From assembly GCF_019710475.1 (NCBI RefSeq), contig NZ_JAJFAX010000013.1, positions 44,964 to 108,963 on the forward strand: 64,000 nucleotides of DNA. Direction: 5' to 3'. The DNA comes from Glycomyces sp. TRM65418 (GTDB taxonomy: Bacteria > Actinomycetota > Actinomycetes > Mycobacteriales > Micromonosporaceae). This document shows positions 41,124-50,532 of this stretch, in pieces; the stretch's first letter is position 1; each line of letters opens with the position of its first letter. The notes under the pieces were generated by a model. That model was given only the letters and a program-made list of their open reading frames with translations, ran no database searches and was not told where the DNA came from. Both the position numbers and the translations under genes were made by a program.

Positions 41124-43613
41124 TCACTTCGCTTCCGCGCCTTCGTGGTGCGGATGGCGGCGTTCCAGGGCCGCGCCCTCCACGTCCACGTCCGGGAGGA
41201 TCCGGTCGAGCCACTTCGGGAACCACCAGGCCTTGTCGCCGACGAGGTGCATCAGCGCCGGGATGATGAGCATCCGCACCAGGAACGCGTCCACGAGCAC
41301 GCCGAAGGCGAGCGCGAACCCGATGGGCCGGATCATCGTCGAGTGGGAGAACACGAAGCCGCCGAAGACGGCGATCATGATGATCGCGGCGGCCGTGACC
41401 ACCGAGCGGCCGGCGCGCACGCCGTGGACGACGGCCAGGCGGGCCGGGACGCCGTGCGCGTACGCCTCGCGCATCCCCGAGCCGATGAACAGCATGTAGT
41501 CCATCGCGAGTCCGAACAGGATGCCGACGAGCAGGGTCGGCAGGAAGTTCAGGATCGGCCCGGGCGATTCGACGCCGAAGACGTCGCCCAGCCAGCCCCA
41601 CTGGTAGATCGCGACGACCCCGCCGAGGGCCGCGAAGTAGCTGAGGATGAAGCCCAGCGTCGCCAGCACCGGCACGAGGATCGAGCGGAACACCAGGATC
41701 AGGATGATCAGCGACAGCCCCACGACGACGGCGAGGTAGACCGGCAGCGCGTCGGCGAGGATCTCGGAGATGTCGATGTTGCCGCTGGCCGAGCCCGCGA
41801 CGCCGATCGACTCGACGCCGTCCACGGACAGGTCCCGCAGCGCGTGCACGAGTTCCTGAGTGGACTCGCTGGTGGGCCCGTGCTCGGGGATCACCTGGAA
41901 GGCCATGGTGGTGCGGTCCTCGGAGACGCCGATGGGGGCCACGGCGACCACGTCCTCTTCGGCGGCCACGGCCTCGGTCACGGCGACCTGGGCGGCGAGC
42001 GAGCCGGCCTCGTCGGGGCTCTCGGGGAGGTCGGCGACGACGAGCAGCGAACCGTTCTGGCCCTCGCCGAAGCGCTCGGCGATGGTGGCGTACGCCTGGT
42101 ACTGCGTGGTGTCGTGCTGCTCGGAGGAGCCGTCGGGCAGGTTGAGGCGCAGGTCCATCGACGGCAGCGCGACCGCCACGAGGGCGCCGATGCCGACGAG
42201 GACCCGCAGGACCGCGCGACCGGTGCGCATCGGCTTCGGGGCCGTCCTGCGCACGAGGCTCTCGTGTGCGTCGCGGGCGGCCCGCTCGCGCTTGCCGAGG
42301 ATCTTGAGTCCGGCCAGCCGGAGCAGCGCCGGAACGAAGGTGACGGCGACGACCACCGCGCAGGCGACGCAGAACGCGCCGATCGAGCCCATGAGCCCGA
42401 GGAACGGGATGCCGGTGATGTTCAACGCCAGCAAGGCGATGAGGACCGTGGCGCCCGCGAAGACCACCGCGTTGCCCGAGGTGCCCGTGGCGAGCGCGAT
42501 CGACTCGTCGAGGTCGTGGCCGTCCTTGAGCTGGCGGCGGTGCCGGTTGACGATGAACAGCGAGTAGTCGATGCCGACGGCGAGGCCGAGCATGAGGCCG
42601 AGGATCGGCGTCACGGAGGTCATCTCGACCGCGCCCGACAGCGACATGCTCGCGAGCGCGCCGATGCCGACGGCGACCAGGGCGGTCGCCAGCGGCAGGG
42701 CCGCGCCGAGGACGGTGCCGAGCAGCAGGAGGAGGACGATGCCGGCGACGACGAGGCCGATCACCTCGCTGACCCCGGCGATCGCGGGCACGGCGTCGAG
42801 CATCTCGGAGGAGTAGTCGACCTCCACGCCCTCGACGGGGGAGTCGTCGAAGACGTCGGCCACGGCCTTCTTGGTCTCGGGGGTGACCTCCATCTGCGTG
42901 TCGGTGAAGGCGACGGTGACGATCGCGGCGCTCCCGTCCGCGGAGACGACGCCGGCGTCGGCGGCGTGCTCGAGCAGGGTCGCGCTCTGCTCGAGCGGGA
43001 TCGACTGGGCCTCGAGTTCGGCGGCGTTCGCTTCGAGTTCGGCCTCCTGCGCGTCGAGCTGGGCGGCGGCGGCGTCGAGCTGCGCCTGCTGCGCGGCGAG
43101 TTCGGGCGAGTCCCCGGCCTGCTCGCGGGCGGCGTCGAGCTGCGCCTGGGACTGGGCGAGCTGCTCGCGGGCGGTCTCGATCTGCGTCCGGCCCTCGTCG
43201 ATCTGGGCCAGACCGGCTTCGATCTGGGCGCGGCCCTCGTCGATCTGCGCCTGCTGCTCGTCGCGCTGCGCCTCGGTGGCGAACGGGTCGACGACCGTCT
43301 CGACCCCGTCGACCTCGCCCGCCTCGGCGATCAGCGCCGCGATCGCGGTCTTCTGGTCGTCGGTGAACGGCGTGCCGTCCTCGGTGCTGAGGACGACGCT
43401 GCCGGTGCCGCCCGAGGCCTCGGGAAGCTCCTCGGCGAGGTGGTCGGTGACCTCCTCGGTCGGCGTGCCGGGAATGGACAGCGTGGTCGCGAACGCCCCT
43501 CCGAAGAGGACGTACGCGGCGGCCGCGGCCGCGAGCACCGCGACCCATGCGGCGATCACCGTTTTGGCGCGTCGCGCGCACCAGCGCCCGACGCGGTACA
43601 GGAACTCAGCCAT
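41124..43613 (-). CDS. MMPL/RND-family transporter with a long coiled-coil insert
   Basis: 829 residues, twelve membrane segments in two halves, including RND features TPILGLMLGLAVGIDYSLFIVNRHRR and PTLLVGILFGLAMDYMLFIGSGMREA (GxxxDY motifs). The first extracytoplasmic loop carries a highly regular coiled coil (residues about 112-210, repeating AQIDEGRAQIEAGLAQI and AQLDAQEAELEANAAELEAQ). Such inserts occur in YdfJ-type actinobacterial MMPL proteins, which export lipids or drugs. ATG at 43613. The TetR gene 62 bp upstream on the same strand is the likely repressor. Confidence 0.9.
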   Translation of the reverse strand: MAEFLYRVGRWCARRAKTVIAAWVAVLAAAAAAYVLFGGAFATTLSIPGTPTEEVTDHLAEELPEASGGTGSVVLSTEDGTPFTDDQKTAIAALIAEAGEVDGVETVVDPFATEAQRDEQQAQIDEGRAQIEAGLAQIDEGRTQIETAREQLAQSQAQLDAAREQAGDSPELAAQQAQLDAAAAQLDAQEAELEANAAELEAQSIPLEQSATLLEHAADAGVVSADGSAAIVTVAFTDTQMEVTPETKKAVADVFDDSPVEGVEVDYSSEMLDAVPAIAGVSEVIGLVVAGIVLLLLLGTVLGAALPLATALVAVGIGALASMSLSGAVEMTSVTPILGLMLGLAVGIDYSLFIVNRHRRQLKDGHDLDESIALATGTSGNAVVFAGATVLIALLALNITGIPFLGLMGSIGAFCVACAVVVAVTFVPALLRLAGLKILGKRERAARDAHESLVRRTAPKPMRTGRAVLRVLVGIGALVAVALPSMDLRLNLPDGSSEQHDTTQYQAYATIAERFGEGQNGSLLVVADLPESPDEAGSLAAQVAVTEAVAAEEDVVAVAPIGVSEDRTTMAFQVIPEHGPTSESTQELVHALRDLSVDGVESIGVAGSASGNIDISEILADALPVYLAVVVGLSLIILILVFRSILVPVLATLGFILSYFAALGGVVAIYQWGWLGDVFGVESPGPILNFLPTLLVGILFGLAMDYMLFIGSGMREAYAHGVPARLAVVHGVRAGRSVVTAAAIIMIAVFGGFVFSHSTMIRPIGFALAFGVLVDAFLVRMLIIPALMHLVGDKAWWFPKWLDRILPDVDVEGAALERRHPHHEGAEAK

Positions 43614-43675
43614 GGCGGCCTCCGGTTCGTATGGCTTGCAGATGGAACGGATGCCGGGCGCGTGCCCGGCGGGAA

Positions 43676-44299
43676 TCAGGCGGGTTCGCGCAGGACGGCG
43701 GTGAGCCGCGCGGTGTAGTCGTCCCAGGCGCGCCGGGACTCGGGCGTGTCGACCGCGCCGGTCTCGGCCATCCAGGTGCGGACGAAGGCGAGGACGCCGC
43801 CGCAGAAGGCGGCGACGAGCAGTTCGACGGCGAGCGCGTCGACCGCGGGGTGGCGCCGGGTCATCGCCGCGGACATGCGCTCGGTGAAGAGCGTGAAGGC
43901 GCGCTGCATGAGCACGGCCTCGCGGTGGTCCGACTCGGACGAGCCGACGCCGAGCAGGCCGACGAGTTCGGCGACGACCGGCACGAGCTGGTCGGCGGCG
44001 GCGGTCGCGACGAGGTCGGCGAGGACGGTGTCGGGCGGCGCGCTGGCGGCCTGGGCCTGCATGCGGTCGACGATCTCGTTGAGCATCTCCCCGGCGACCT
44101 CGGTGGCCACGTCCTCCAGGGACGCGAAGTGGTTGAAGACGGTGCGGCGGGAGACGTCGGCGGCGGCGGCCAGCTCGTCCACGGAGAAGTCGGTGCCGCG
44201 CCGCCGCTGCATGAGGCCGGCGGCGGCGTCGAGGATCGCCCGGCGGCTCTTCGCCTTGAGGGCCGCGCGGCGGTCGACGGGATCGGGTGTCGAGGCCAT
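43676..44299 (-). CDS. TetR-family regulator of the MMPL transporter
   Basis: 207 residues. The N-terminal helix-turn-helix is KSRRAILDAAAGLMQRRRGTDFSVDELAAAADVSRRTVFNHFASLEDV (about 17-65). The remaining helices bind an unknown ligand. ATG at 44299 lies 22 bp downstream of the palindrome GATGCACTGAGTGCATC, so it probably represses itself and the downstream MMPL gene. Confidence 0.9.
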   Translation of the reverse strand: MASTPDPVDRRAALKAKSRRAILDAAAGLMQRRRGTDFSVDELAAAADVSRRTVFNHFASLEDVATEVAGEMLNEIVDRMQAQAASAPPDTVLADLVATAAADQLVPVVAELVGLLGVGSSESDHREAVLMQRAFTLFTERMSAAMTRRHPAVDALAVELLVAAFCGGVLAFVRTWMAETGAVDTPESRRAWDDYTARLTAVLREPA

Positions 44300-44320
44300 A
44301 CCGATTACACTAGATGCAAC

Positions 44321-44337
44321 GATGCACTGAGTGCATC
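44321..44337. promoter_or_regulatory. TetR operator
   Basis: GATGCACTGAGTGCATC, perfect 7-3-7 palindrome, with an extra half site GATGCA at 44313. A TTGATG -35-like hexamer on the minus strand overlaps its outer edge. Confidence 0.75.
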
Positions 44338-44368
44338 AATAAGCGGGTATGGGCCTCCTCACACGCGG

Positions 44369-45964
44369 CTAGCCGCCGTGGAGCCGCACGAGTTCGCGCT
44401 TGAGGATCTTCCCGCTCGGCCCCAGCGGGAGCGACTCGACCACGTGGACGACGCGTGGGTACTTGTAGGCGGCGACCTTCGCCTTCATGAACGCGACGAC
44501 CTCGGCCGGATCGATCTGGGCGCCCCGGGCCGGGACGACCGCGGCGTGCACCTCCTGGCCGTGCGTCTCGTGCGGCACGCCGAAGACCGCCGCGATCGAG
44601 ACGGCGGGGTGGCGGGTGAGCACGGCCTCCACCTCGGTCGGATAGACGTTGTAGCCGTTGCGGATGATCATGTCCTTCTTGCGGTCCACGATCCGGACCA
44701 CGCCCGACTCGTCCACAGTGCCCAGATCGCCGGTGCGGAACCAGCCGTCGACCACGGCCGCGGCGGTGGCGTCGGGGCGCCCGAGGTAGCCCTTCATGAG
44801 ATTGTGGCCGCGCACCACGATCTCCCCCGGCGCGCCGGGCTCCTCGATCAGCTCGATCCGGCCCTCCACCTCGGGATCGGCGACCGCGACGTCCACGCCC
44901 CAGATGGGCTTGCCGACCGTGCCGGGCCGGATCGGCTCGTCCAGGTCGTTGAAGGTGCACACCGGGGAGGTCTCGGTCAGGCCGTAGCCTTCGTGGACCT
45001 GCGCGCCGAAGACGTCTTCGAACGCCTCCAGCAGGGCCGTCGGCAGCGCCGCGCCGCCGGAGATCGCGCACCGCAGGGGCGGCCGGTCGGGCGCGCGCTC
45101 GGCCGCCTCGACCAGTGCGGCGTAGTTCGTCGGCACGGCCGCGAACACGGTGGCCCGGTGCCGCACGAGCAGGGCCAGCGCCTCGTCGGGGTCGAACCGG
45201 GGCAGCAGGATGATCGCCGCGCCGCGGCGGAACCCGGCGTTGAGGACCACGGTCTGCCCGAAGGAGTGGAAGAACGGCAGCCCGCCGTAGAGCACGTCGT
45301 CGGGCCGGTACTCGCACGCGTCGAGCAGCCAGGTGTGGACCTGCTCGACCATCGCCAGGTGCGAGCCGACCGCGCCTTTGGGCGTGCCGGTGGTGCCGGA
45401 GGTGTAGAGGATGTTGACCGCGGCGAGCGGGTGGACCGCGGCGTGGCGGCGGATCGGTTCGGCCGCGGCGGCTTCGGCCTCCAGACGCGGGAGCGGGCGG
45501 CCGTCGGCTTCGAGGCCTTCGGGCGCGAGGACGGTGACGAGCGGGACGCCGGCCAGGGCGGCGGCCGGAGCCGCCTCGGCCAGGAGCGGCGCGGCGGCCA
45601 CGAGCAGGTCGACGTCGGCGTCTTCGAGGACGAACCGGATCTCGTCGGTCTTGAACAGCAGGTGGATCGGGACCACGACGGCCCCGAGCGCGAGCGCGGC
45701 GTAGTAGACGCGCGGGAAGTCGGGCACGTTCGGCACGAGCATCGCCACGCGCGAGCCGGACCCGATGCCGCGGGCGGCGAGCGCGCCGGCGTAGGCGCGG
45801 GTCTGGTCCCACAGGGCCCCATAGGTGATGGTCTGGTCCATGAAATAGATGGCGGGGGCGTCGGGGCGGCGGCGGGCGGTCTCGGCGAGGACGGCGGCGA
45901 CGGAGAGGGTCCCCTGGCCGGGGCCGTCGATCGCCTCGTCGCGAGCGGGATGCTGGTGCGTCAT
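44369..45964 (-). CDS. AMP-dependent acyl-CoA synthetase / ligase
   Basis: 531 residues from ATG at 45964 with AAGGAG upstream. The adenylation signature is ILYTSGTTGTPKGAV (185-199), then GYGLTETSP, WFRTGDLGTVDESG, DRKKDMIIRNGYNVYPTEVE and the C-terminal catalytic Lys in GPSGKILKREL. The domain layout is of long-chain fatty-acid-CoA ligases or related aryl acid ligases. Substrate not assigned. It is co-directional with the TetR-MMPL pair, 69 bp upstream of TetR, but the TetR operator lies between, so the ligase is likely a separate transcript. An MMPL-lipid relation is possible but unproven. Confidence 0.9.
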   Translation of the reverse strand: MTHQHPARDEAIDGPGQGTLSVAAVLAETARRRPDAPAIYFMDQTITYGALWDQTRAYAGALAARGIGSGSRVAMLVPNVPDFPRVYYAALALGAVVVPIHLLFKTDEIRFVLEDADVDLLVAAAPLLAEAAPAAALAGVPLVTVLAPEGLEADGRPLPRLEAEAAAAEPIRRHAAVHPLAAVNILYTSGTTGTPKGAVGSHLAMVEQVHTWLLDACEYRPDDVLYGGLPFFHSFGQTVVLNAGFRRGAAIILLPRFDPDEALALLVRHRATVFAAVPTNYAALVEAAERAPDRPPLRCAISGGAALPTALLEAFEDVFGAQVHEGYGLTETSPVCTFNDLDEPIRPGTVGKPIWGVDVAVADPEVEGRIELIEEPGAPGEIVVRGHNLMKGYLGRPDATAAAVVDGWFRTGDLGTVDESGVVRIVDRKKDMIIRNGYNVYPTEVEAVLTRHPAVSIAAVFGVPHETHGQEVHAAVVPARGAQIDPAEVVAFMKAKVAAYKYPRVVHVVESLPLGPSGKILKRELVRLHGG

Positions 45965-46175
45965 CGCACGTCTCCTTCGGTTCCGGGGCCGCGATCCGGT
46001 CCCGCCCGCCTCATCGTGCCATCGAACGGCCCCGGACGGGCCCTGCAGCGCGTCGCGCCGAGCCGCATGGCGGATCCGGGACCCTTCAGCCGGTGCAGTC
46101 CAAACGGCGAGAGGTCCCCTCCGTGTCCACATGGGTCATGCCGCCGGGGTGGGCGAGGCGTGCAGCGAGCGGCGC

Positions 46176-47660
46176 TCAGCGTCCGTCGGCGCTCCCGTTG
46201 TGGGCACTGATCCGCACGGCGTCGAACTCCCCGGTCCCGTCCCTGCCGTTCCCGATGGCGAACAGGCCGAGGGCGGCCCCGACCCAGGCGCCGGCGGTGG
46301 CCTGGAACGGCGGCCCGACCGGACGCGGCGGCGTCCCGGTGAAGAACCGGCACCGGCCTTCGGCGTCGACATCGACGCCCAGGGTCACCGGCCGGTCGTC
46401 GACCGCGATCGCGTGAGCGGCGTCCGCCTCGACGCCGTCGTCGGCGGTTCGGTGCACGAGTGCGATGCCGTTCTCGTGGCGCTCCAGGCCGATCCAGGCA
46501 TAGGTCTCGCCGACGACGGCGAGCCCCGCGCGCGCGCCGGGCTCGGCGCCGTCCAGGCGAAGCGCGGTGGTCACCCGGCACGGATCGCCGGGCAGGCGCC
46601 GCCCGAGCAGGTTCGGCAGGTGCCGCAGGTCCGCAGTGCCGGTGTCGACGCAGGCGAGGCGCAGGCGCGGTCCGGCGGCGGCCCAGTGCGGTTCGGGATT
46701 GGCCTGCCAGCTCCACTGGGGACCGATTCCGTCGGCGAAGTCCTCCGGCGGCTCGGTCGCGGTGCCGCCGGGCACGGGGACGTTCCCAGTGGCGACCGGG
46801 GTCCCCCGGTCGCCGATCTCGGGCCAGCCGTCCTCGCTCCAGCGCATCGGCTGGAGGTGCACTACGCGCCCGAACGGGCCTCGGTCCTGGAAGTGCAGGA
46901 ACCAGTCCGATCCGTCCTCAGTGGTCACCCACGCGCCCTGGTGCGGGCCGTTCACGTCGGTGTCGCCCTGTTCGAGGACGATGCGCCCCTCGTAGGGCCC
47001 GAAGGGGTCGCGGGAGCGGAAGACCGACTGCCAGCCTTCGGCCACACCGCCCGCGGGCGCGAAGATCCAGTACCAGCCGTCGCGCTGGTAGAACTTCGGG
47101 CCTTCGAGGGTGCGGTAGCCCGGCAGCGCGTCGCCGTCGATCGCCACGGTTCCCTCGTCGAGGAGTTCGGCGGCGTCCTCGCTCATGCGGTGCACGGTGA
47201 GGCGGTTGCAGATCCCGGAGCGGCTCTTGGCCCAACCGTGCACCAGGTACGCCGATCCGTCGTCGGCCCACAGGGGACACGGGTCGATGAGCCCCTTGCC
47301 GCCCTTGAGCAGATGCGGTCGCGTCCACTGGTCTTCCGGGTGCTCGGCGCTGGTGACGAACAGGCCGCGGTCGGGATCGGGGTAGACGATCCAGTACCGG
47401 CCCGCGTGGTGGCGGATCGCCGGGGCCCACACGCCGCCGCCGCGCTGCGGGGTCCGGAAGTCCGCCTCGGGCGCCAGCCGATCGAGCGCGTGGCCGATCA
47501 GGGTCCAGTGCACGAGGTCGCGGCTGCGCAGGAGGGGCAGGCCCGGTACGCGGTGGAAGCTGGAGGCGGTCATGTAGAAGTCGCCGCCGACGCGGATCGC
47601 GTCGGGGTCGGACCAGTCCGCGTTGAGCACCGGGTTGCGGTAGACGCCGTCGTTCGTCAC
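46176..47660 (-). CDS. GH43-family glycoside hydrolase (xylosidase/arabinofuranosidase)
   Basis: 494 residues from GTG at 47660, AGGAACGAT upstream. The five-bladed propeller begins YRNPVLNADWSDPDAIRVGGDFYMTASSFHRVPGLPLLRSRDLVHW, which holds the catalytic base Asp in the NPVL.ADWSDPD motif; a further Asp is in KGLIDPCPLWADDG and the acid Glu in RTLEGPKFYQRDGWYWI. A C-terminal beta-sandwich follows after residue about 320. No signal peptide, so it acts inside the cell. This subgroup includes beta-xylosidases and alpha-L-arabinofuranosidases. No transporter neighbours are present, but the arabinan-type locus at 32335-40357 is close by. Confidence 0.88.
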   Translation of the reverse strand: MTNDGVYRNPVLNADWSDPDAIRVGGDFYMTASSFHRVPGLPLLRSRDLVHWTLIGHALDRLAPEADFRTPQRGGGVWAPAIRHHAGRYWIVYPDPDRGLFVTSAEHPEDQWTRPHLLKGGKGLIDPCPLWADDGSAYLVHGWAKSRSGICNRLTVHRMSEDAAELLDEGTVAIDGDALPGYRTLEGPKFYQRDGWYWIFAPAGGVAEGWQSVFRSRDPFGPYEGRIVLEQGDTDVNGPHQGAWVTTEDGSDWFLHFQDRGPFGRVVHLQPMRWSEDGWPEIGDRGTPVATGNVPVPGGTATEPPEDFADGIGPQWSWQANPEPHWAAAGPRLRLACVDTGTADLRHLPNLLGRRLPGDPCRVTTALRLDGAEPGARAGLAVVGETYAWIGLERHENGIALVHRTADDGVEADAAHAIAVDDRPVTLGVDVDAEGRCRFFTGTPPRPVGPPFQATAGAWVGAALGLFAIGNGRDGTGEFDAVRISAHNGSADGR

Positions 47661-47820
47661 ATCGTTCCTGTCTGTCGCTCGAGCCGGCCGCTTCGCGACC
47701 CGCAGCGGCCCTGCTCGACCGGGTGCGAGCCGATGATCGTCGCGAGCGCCGGCCACCACAGGCTAGGGGTGCGAACGAGATCGGGTCAAGCCGTGAAACG
47801 CATTGCCGCCGAACGCGGGA

Positions 47821-47847
47821 AGCGGCCCCGGCACCGCCGGGGCCGCT
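47821..47847 (-). terminator. Hairpin terminator after the acylase-acetyltransferase gene
   Basis: Perfect 12-bp stem AGCGGCCCCGGC / GCCGGGGCCGCT with loop ACC, 14 bp past the stop codon. Confidence 0.75.
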
Positions 47848-47861
47848 CTGCCGAGCAGGGC

Positions 47862-50468
47862 TCAGGTCAGCTCGGCGGGCACGTCCTCGCGGCGCAGGAA
47901 CGCCAGGCGGGCGGTCTTGTCGGGGAGCCGGACCTCGGGGCCGAGCGTGAACCCGGTGCGGCGCAGGCGGGCCGCGGCCTGCTCGTTCCGGGAGTCGGGC
48001 TCGGCGACGACCCGCAGGTGCTTCGGGTCGTCGAAGAGATAGGCGGTGATCACGCGCATGAGCGCGCCGGTGAATCCGGCCTGCGCGTTCCCTCGCGACG
48101 AGGCGATCAGCAGGTGGGCGCCGATGTCGCCGGGCTCGAACGCGTAGCACTCGCCCACGGGGTCGGCGTCGGGTTCGTAGGTCTGGAACAGGGCGATCGG
48201 CTCGCCGTCGCGCAGGATGAGGAACGCGTGGTGGGTGTCCAGCGAGTCGAGGAACTCATAGATCTCCAGGACCTTCTCGCGCGAATGCGCGGTCATGCCC
48301 CAGAACCGGGCCCGTTCCTCGGTGACCCAGCCGTAGATGAGGTCGAGGTCCTCGACGGGCCTGACGGGGACGATGGCGACGCGGCCGAAGTCCTCCGCGG
48401 TTCGCTCGAAGACGGCGGGGCGGTCGATCATGCGGTGCTCCTCATGCAGTTGCTGCCAATCGGTGACGACGGGGACGAGTTCGCCGCGCCGCCAGAGCGG
48501 GAACTGGTCGCGGAAGTGGGGCCCGGGGACGCCCGAGGCTCCGAAGGGGACGATCCATCGGCTCTGCTCGCGGTCGGCCAGGTCCCAGACCCAGCGGGCG
48601 GCTGGCCCGCGCAGGAACGTCTCGGTGACGCCGGGGACGCCGGAGGTGGCGAGCACGCAGTCGGCGTCGCCGGCGACGCCCGCCAGCGCCTCGGGCTCCT
48701 CTCCGGGGACGTCGCGCCACGGGACGAGCCGGTGGACCTCGCCCCACGTGACGGGTGCCCGGGCGGCCGCGTCGGCAAGGGCGGCGGTGAGTGCGGCGTC
48801 CTGCTCCTCGGCGTCGATCAGGTCGCTGTCGAGCAAGGGCCCCAGGGCGAAGCCGATGCGGGGCGAGAGCGCGAGCCAGGGGGCGAAGATCGCGGGGTGC
48901 CCGGAGGGGTCGGCGAGCGGCGCGAAGACCGGCAGTTCGGCGAGGTTGCGGATGAACGCGGTGCGCACGGCGGCGAAGGCGGCGGCGTCGGTGCTGTCGG
49001 CGTCCATGCGGCGGTCCCAGGCGAGGAGCCGGTCCCGCAGCCTCGCGGCGGGACCGCCGAGGTCGAGCCGGGGGAGCCGATCGAGCAGGATTCCGGCCGA
49101 TGGCAGGAACGTGTCGGTGTGGATCGAGGCCATGTCCGCGGCGGCCCAGTCGGTTCGGGTCTCGAGCAGTTCGCGGATGCGGTCGGCGCGGTGCGGCGGG
49201 CAGAACTCGACGCCGAGGGGTGCGGCGACGCCGCGGTCGTTGGCCATGGCCGCGAGGCGGTCGACGCGGCCGCGGGGCATGGGTCGCCAACCGCGCCAGG
49301 CGTAACGCGGTTCCCAGGCGGGGACCGGTCGGACGCGGTTGGCGGCGTCCCGTTCGGGCACGCGTCCCGCGGCCCGGTGCAGGAGGCCTCCGGCGGTGTC
49401 GGCGGCCATGACGACGTTCACGGGTGAGACCCAGCCGTCGAGGGCGGCGTCGACGTCGGCGACGGTGCGGGCCCGGAGCAGTTTCGGCAGCGCGGCGAAC
49501 CCGAGGTCGGATCGGACCTGGAGGGGGCCGCGGAGGCTGAGCGCCCCGTCGGCGTCCTCGGCGACGATCGGGCCGCGGGCGGTGGTGACGACCTCGATCG
49601 TCGCCGGGGCGCCTCCGGCGACTTCGATGGTCTCGGTGCGCGAGGCGGCGGGCTCCCAGCCGTCGGGACCGAAGGCCTCGATCGAACCGTCGTCGTTGCG
49701 GCGCAAGCGCTCCAGGAAGAGGTCCTGGGTGTCGGCCATGGCGTTGGTGATGCCCCACGCGACGCCGCCGGTGTGACCGAAATGGGCGATGCCGGGGATG
49801 CCGGGCATGGCGAGGCCGACGACGTCGAACCCGTCGGGACCGTTCGCGGTGCAGGCGAGCCGGATCTGCTGGTAAGCGCCGGGCAGTTGCAGGAAGCGGT
49901 GGGGGTCCCCGGCGAGGATCGGGTGTCCCGTGGCGGTCAGGCTCCCGTCGACGAGCCAGCCGTTCGAGCCGACGGGTTCGGGCCCGTCCATGGCGAACCG
50001 GGCGACCGCGTCCTCGCCGAGGTGCGCGGCGACCCGCTCGCGCCAGAGTTTGGCGGGGAACCCGGACCCGAAGAGCAGGTGCTCGGCGTACCAGACCGCC
50101 AGGGGCGTCCACGGTTCCCAGGGGCCCGGGGCCGAGTCGAACTCGGGCGCGGCGGCCGCGGCCTCGGGGAGGGCCGCGTTGACGCCGGCCACGTAGGCGC
50201 GGACCCACTCGGCGGTGGCCGGATCGAGCCCGTCGAGGACCGACCTCGCCGCGGTGGGGACGCCGACCTGCCGCACCAGCCGGTCCCAGTGCCGCCATTC
50301 GCCGCCGAGGAGCGCGGACGCCGTGCCGGTGGCGCGCCGCCGGAGCGTCTCGAGCTGCCAGGCGCGGTCGGCGGCGGCGTTCCGGCCTTGGGCGAAGGCG
50401 AGGGACAGGGGGTCGGGCGCCCGCAGATGGGGGATGCCCCACGCGTCCCGGTAGCACTCGAAGCTCAT
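47862..50468 (-). CDS. Fusion of penicillin acylase (S45) and siderophore-type acetyltransferase
   Basis: 868 residues in one uninterrupted frame. Residues 1 to about 680 are an S45 Ntn-hydrolase: start YRDAWGIPHLRAPDPLSLAFAQGRNAAADR, autoprocessing junction with Ser168 in EPVGSNGW, and NVVMAADTAGGLLHRAAGRVPERD. After WQQLHEEH the last ~175 residues are an IucB/RhbD-type N-acyltransferase (DLIYGWVTEERARFWGMT, DGEPIALFQTYEPDADPVGECYAFEPGDIGAHLLIA, AAARLRRTGF). There is no signal peptide, unlike most S45 enzymes, so it would be cytoplasmic. A perfect iron box lies three bases upstream of the ATG at 50468, which has no ribosome site and may be leaderless. Role in siderophore maturation (deacylation plus hydroxylamine acylation) is inferred. 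S45 autocleavage would free the two subunits. Confidence 0.88.
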   Translation of the reverse strand: MSFECYRDAWGIPHLRAPDPLSLAFAQGRNAAADRAWQLETLRRRATGTASALLGGEWRHWDRLVRQVGVPTAARSVLDGLDPATAEWVRAYVAGVNAALPEAAAAAPEFDSAPGPWEPWTPLAVWYAEHLLFGSGFPAKLWRERVAAHLGEDAVARFAMDGPEPVGSNGWLVDGSLTATGHPILAGDPHRFLQLPGAYQQIRLACTANGPDGFDVVGLAMPGIPGIAHFGHTGGVAWGITNAMADTQDLFLERLRRNDDGSIEAFGPDGWEPAASRTETIEVAGGAPATIEVVTTARGPIVAEDADGALSLRGPLQVRSDLGFAALPKLLRARTVADVDAALDGWVSPVNVVMAADTAGGLLHRAAGRVPERDAANRVRPVPAWEPRYAWRGWRPMPRGRVDRLAAMANDRGVAAPLGVEFCPPHRADRIRELLETRTDWAAADMASIHTDTFLPSAGILLDRLPRLDLGGPAARLRDRLLAWDRRMDADSTDAAAFAAVRTAFIRNLAELPVFAPLADPSGHPAIFAPWLALSPRIGFALGPLLDSDLIDAEEQDAALTAALADAAARAPVTWGEVHRLVPWRDVPGEEPEALAGVAGDADCVLATSGVPGVTETFLRGPAARWVWDLADREQSRWIVPFGASGVPGPHFRDQFPLWRRGELVPVVTDWQQLHEEHRMIDRPAVFERTAEDFGRVAIVPVRPVEDLDLIYGWVTEERARFWGMTAHSREKVLEIYEFLDSLDTHHAFLILRDGEPIALFQTYEPDADPVGECYAFEPGDIGAHLLIASSRGNAQAGFTGALMRVITAYLFDDPKHLRVVAEPDSRNEQAAARLRRTGFTLGPEVRLPDKTARLAFLRREDVPAELT

Positions 50469-50470
50469 AG

Positions 50471-50489
50471 TTAGGTTAGTCTAACCTAA
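50471..50489. promoter_or_regulatory. Iron box (DmdR1/IdeR-type operator)
   Basis: TTAGGTTAGTCTAACCTAA, a perfect 9-1-9 palindrome matching the actinobacterial iron-regulator consensus TTAGGTTAGSCTAACCTAA. It lies between two divergent genes: three bases from the acylase-acetyltransferase ATG and 43 bases from the chosen start of the siderophore-interacting protein gene. Confidence 0.92.
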
Positions 50490-50532
50490 TCGAATGATCC
50501 CTCATGTTCCCTCGAGCGAAAGTAGGACCGGG

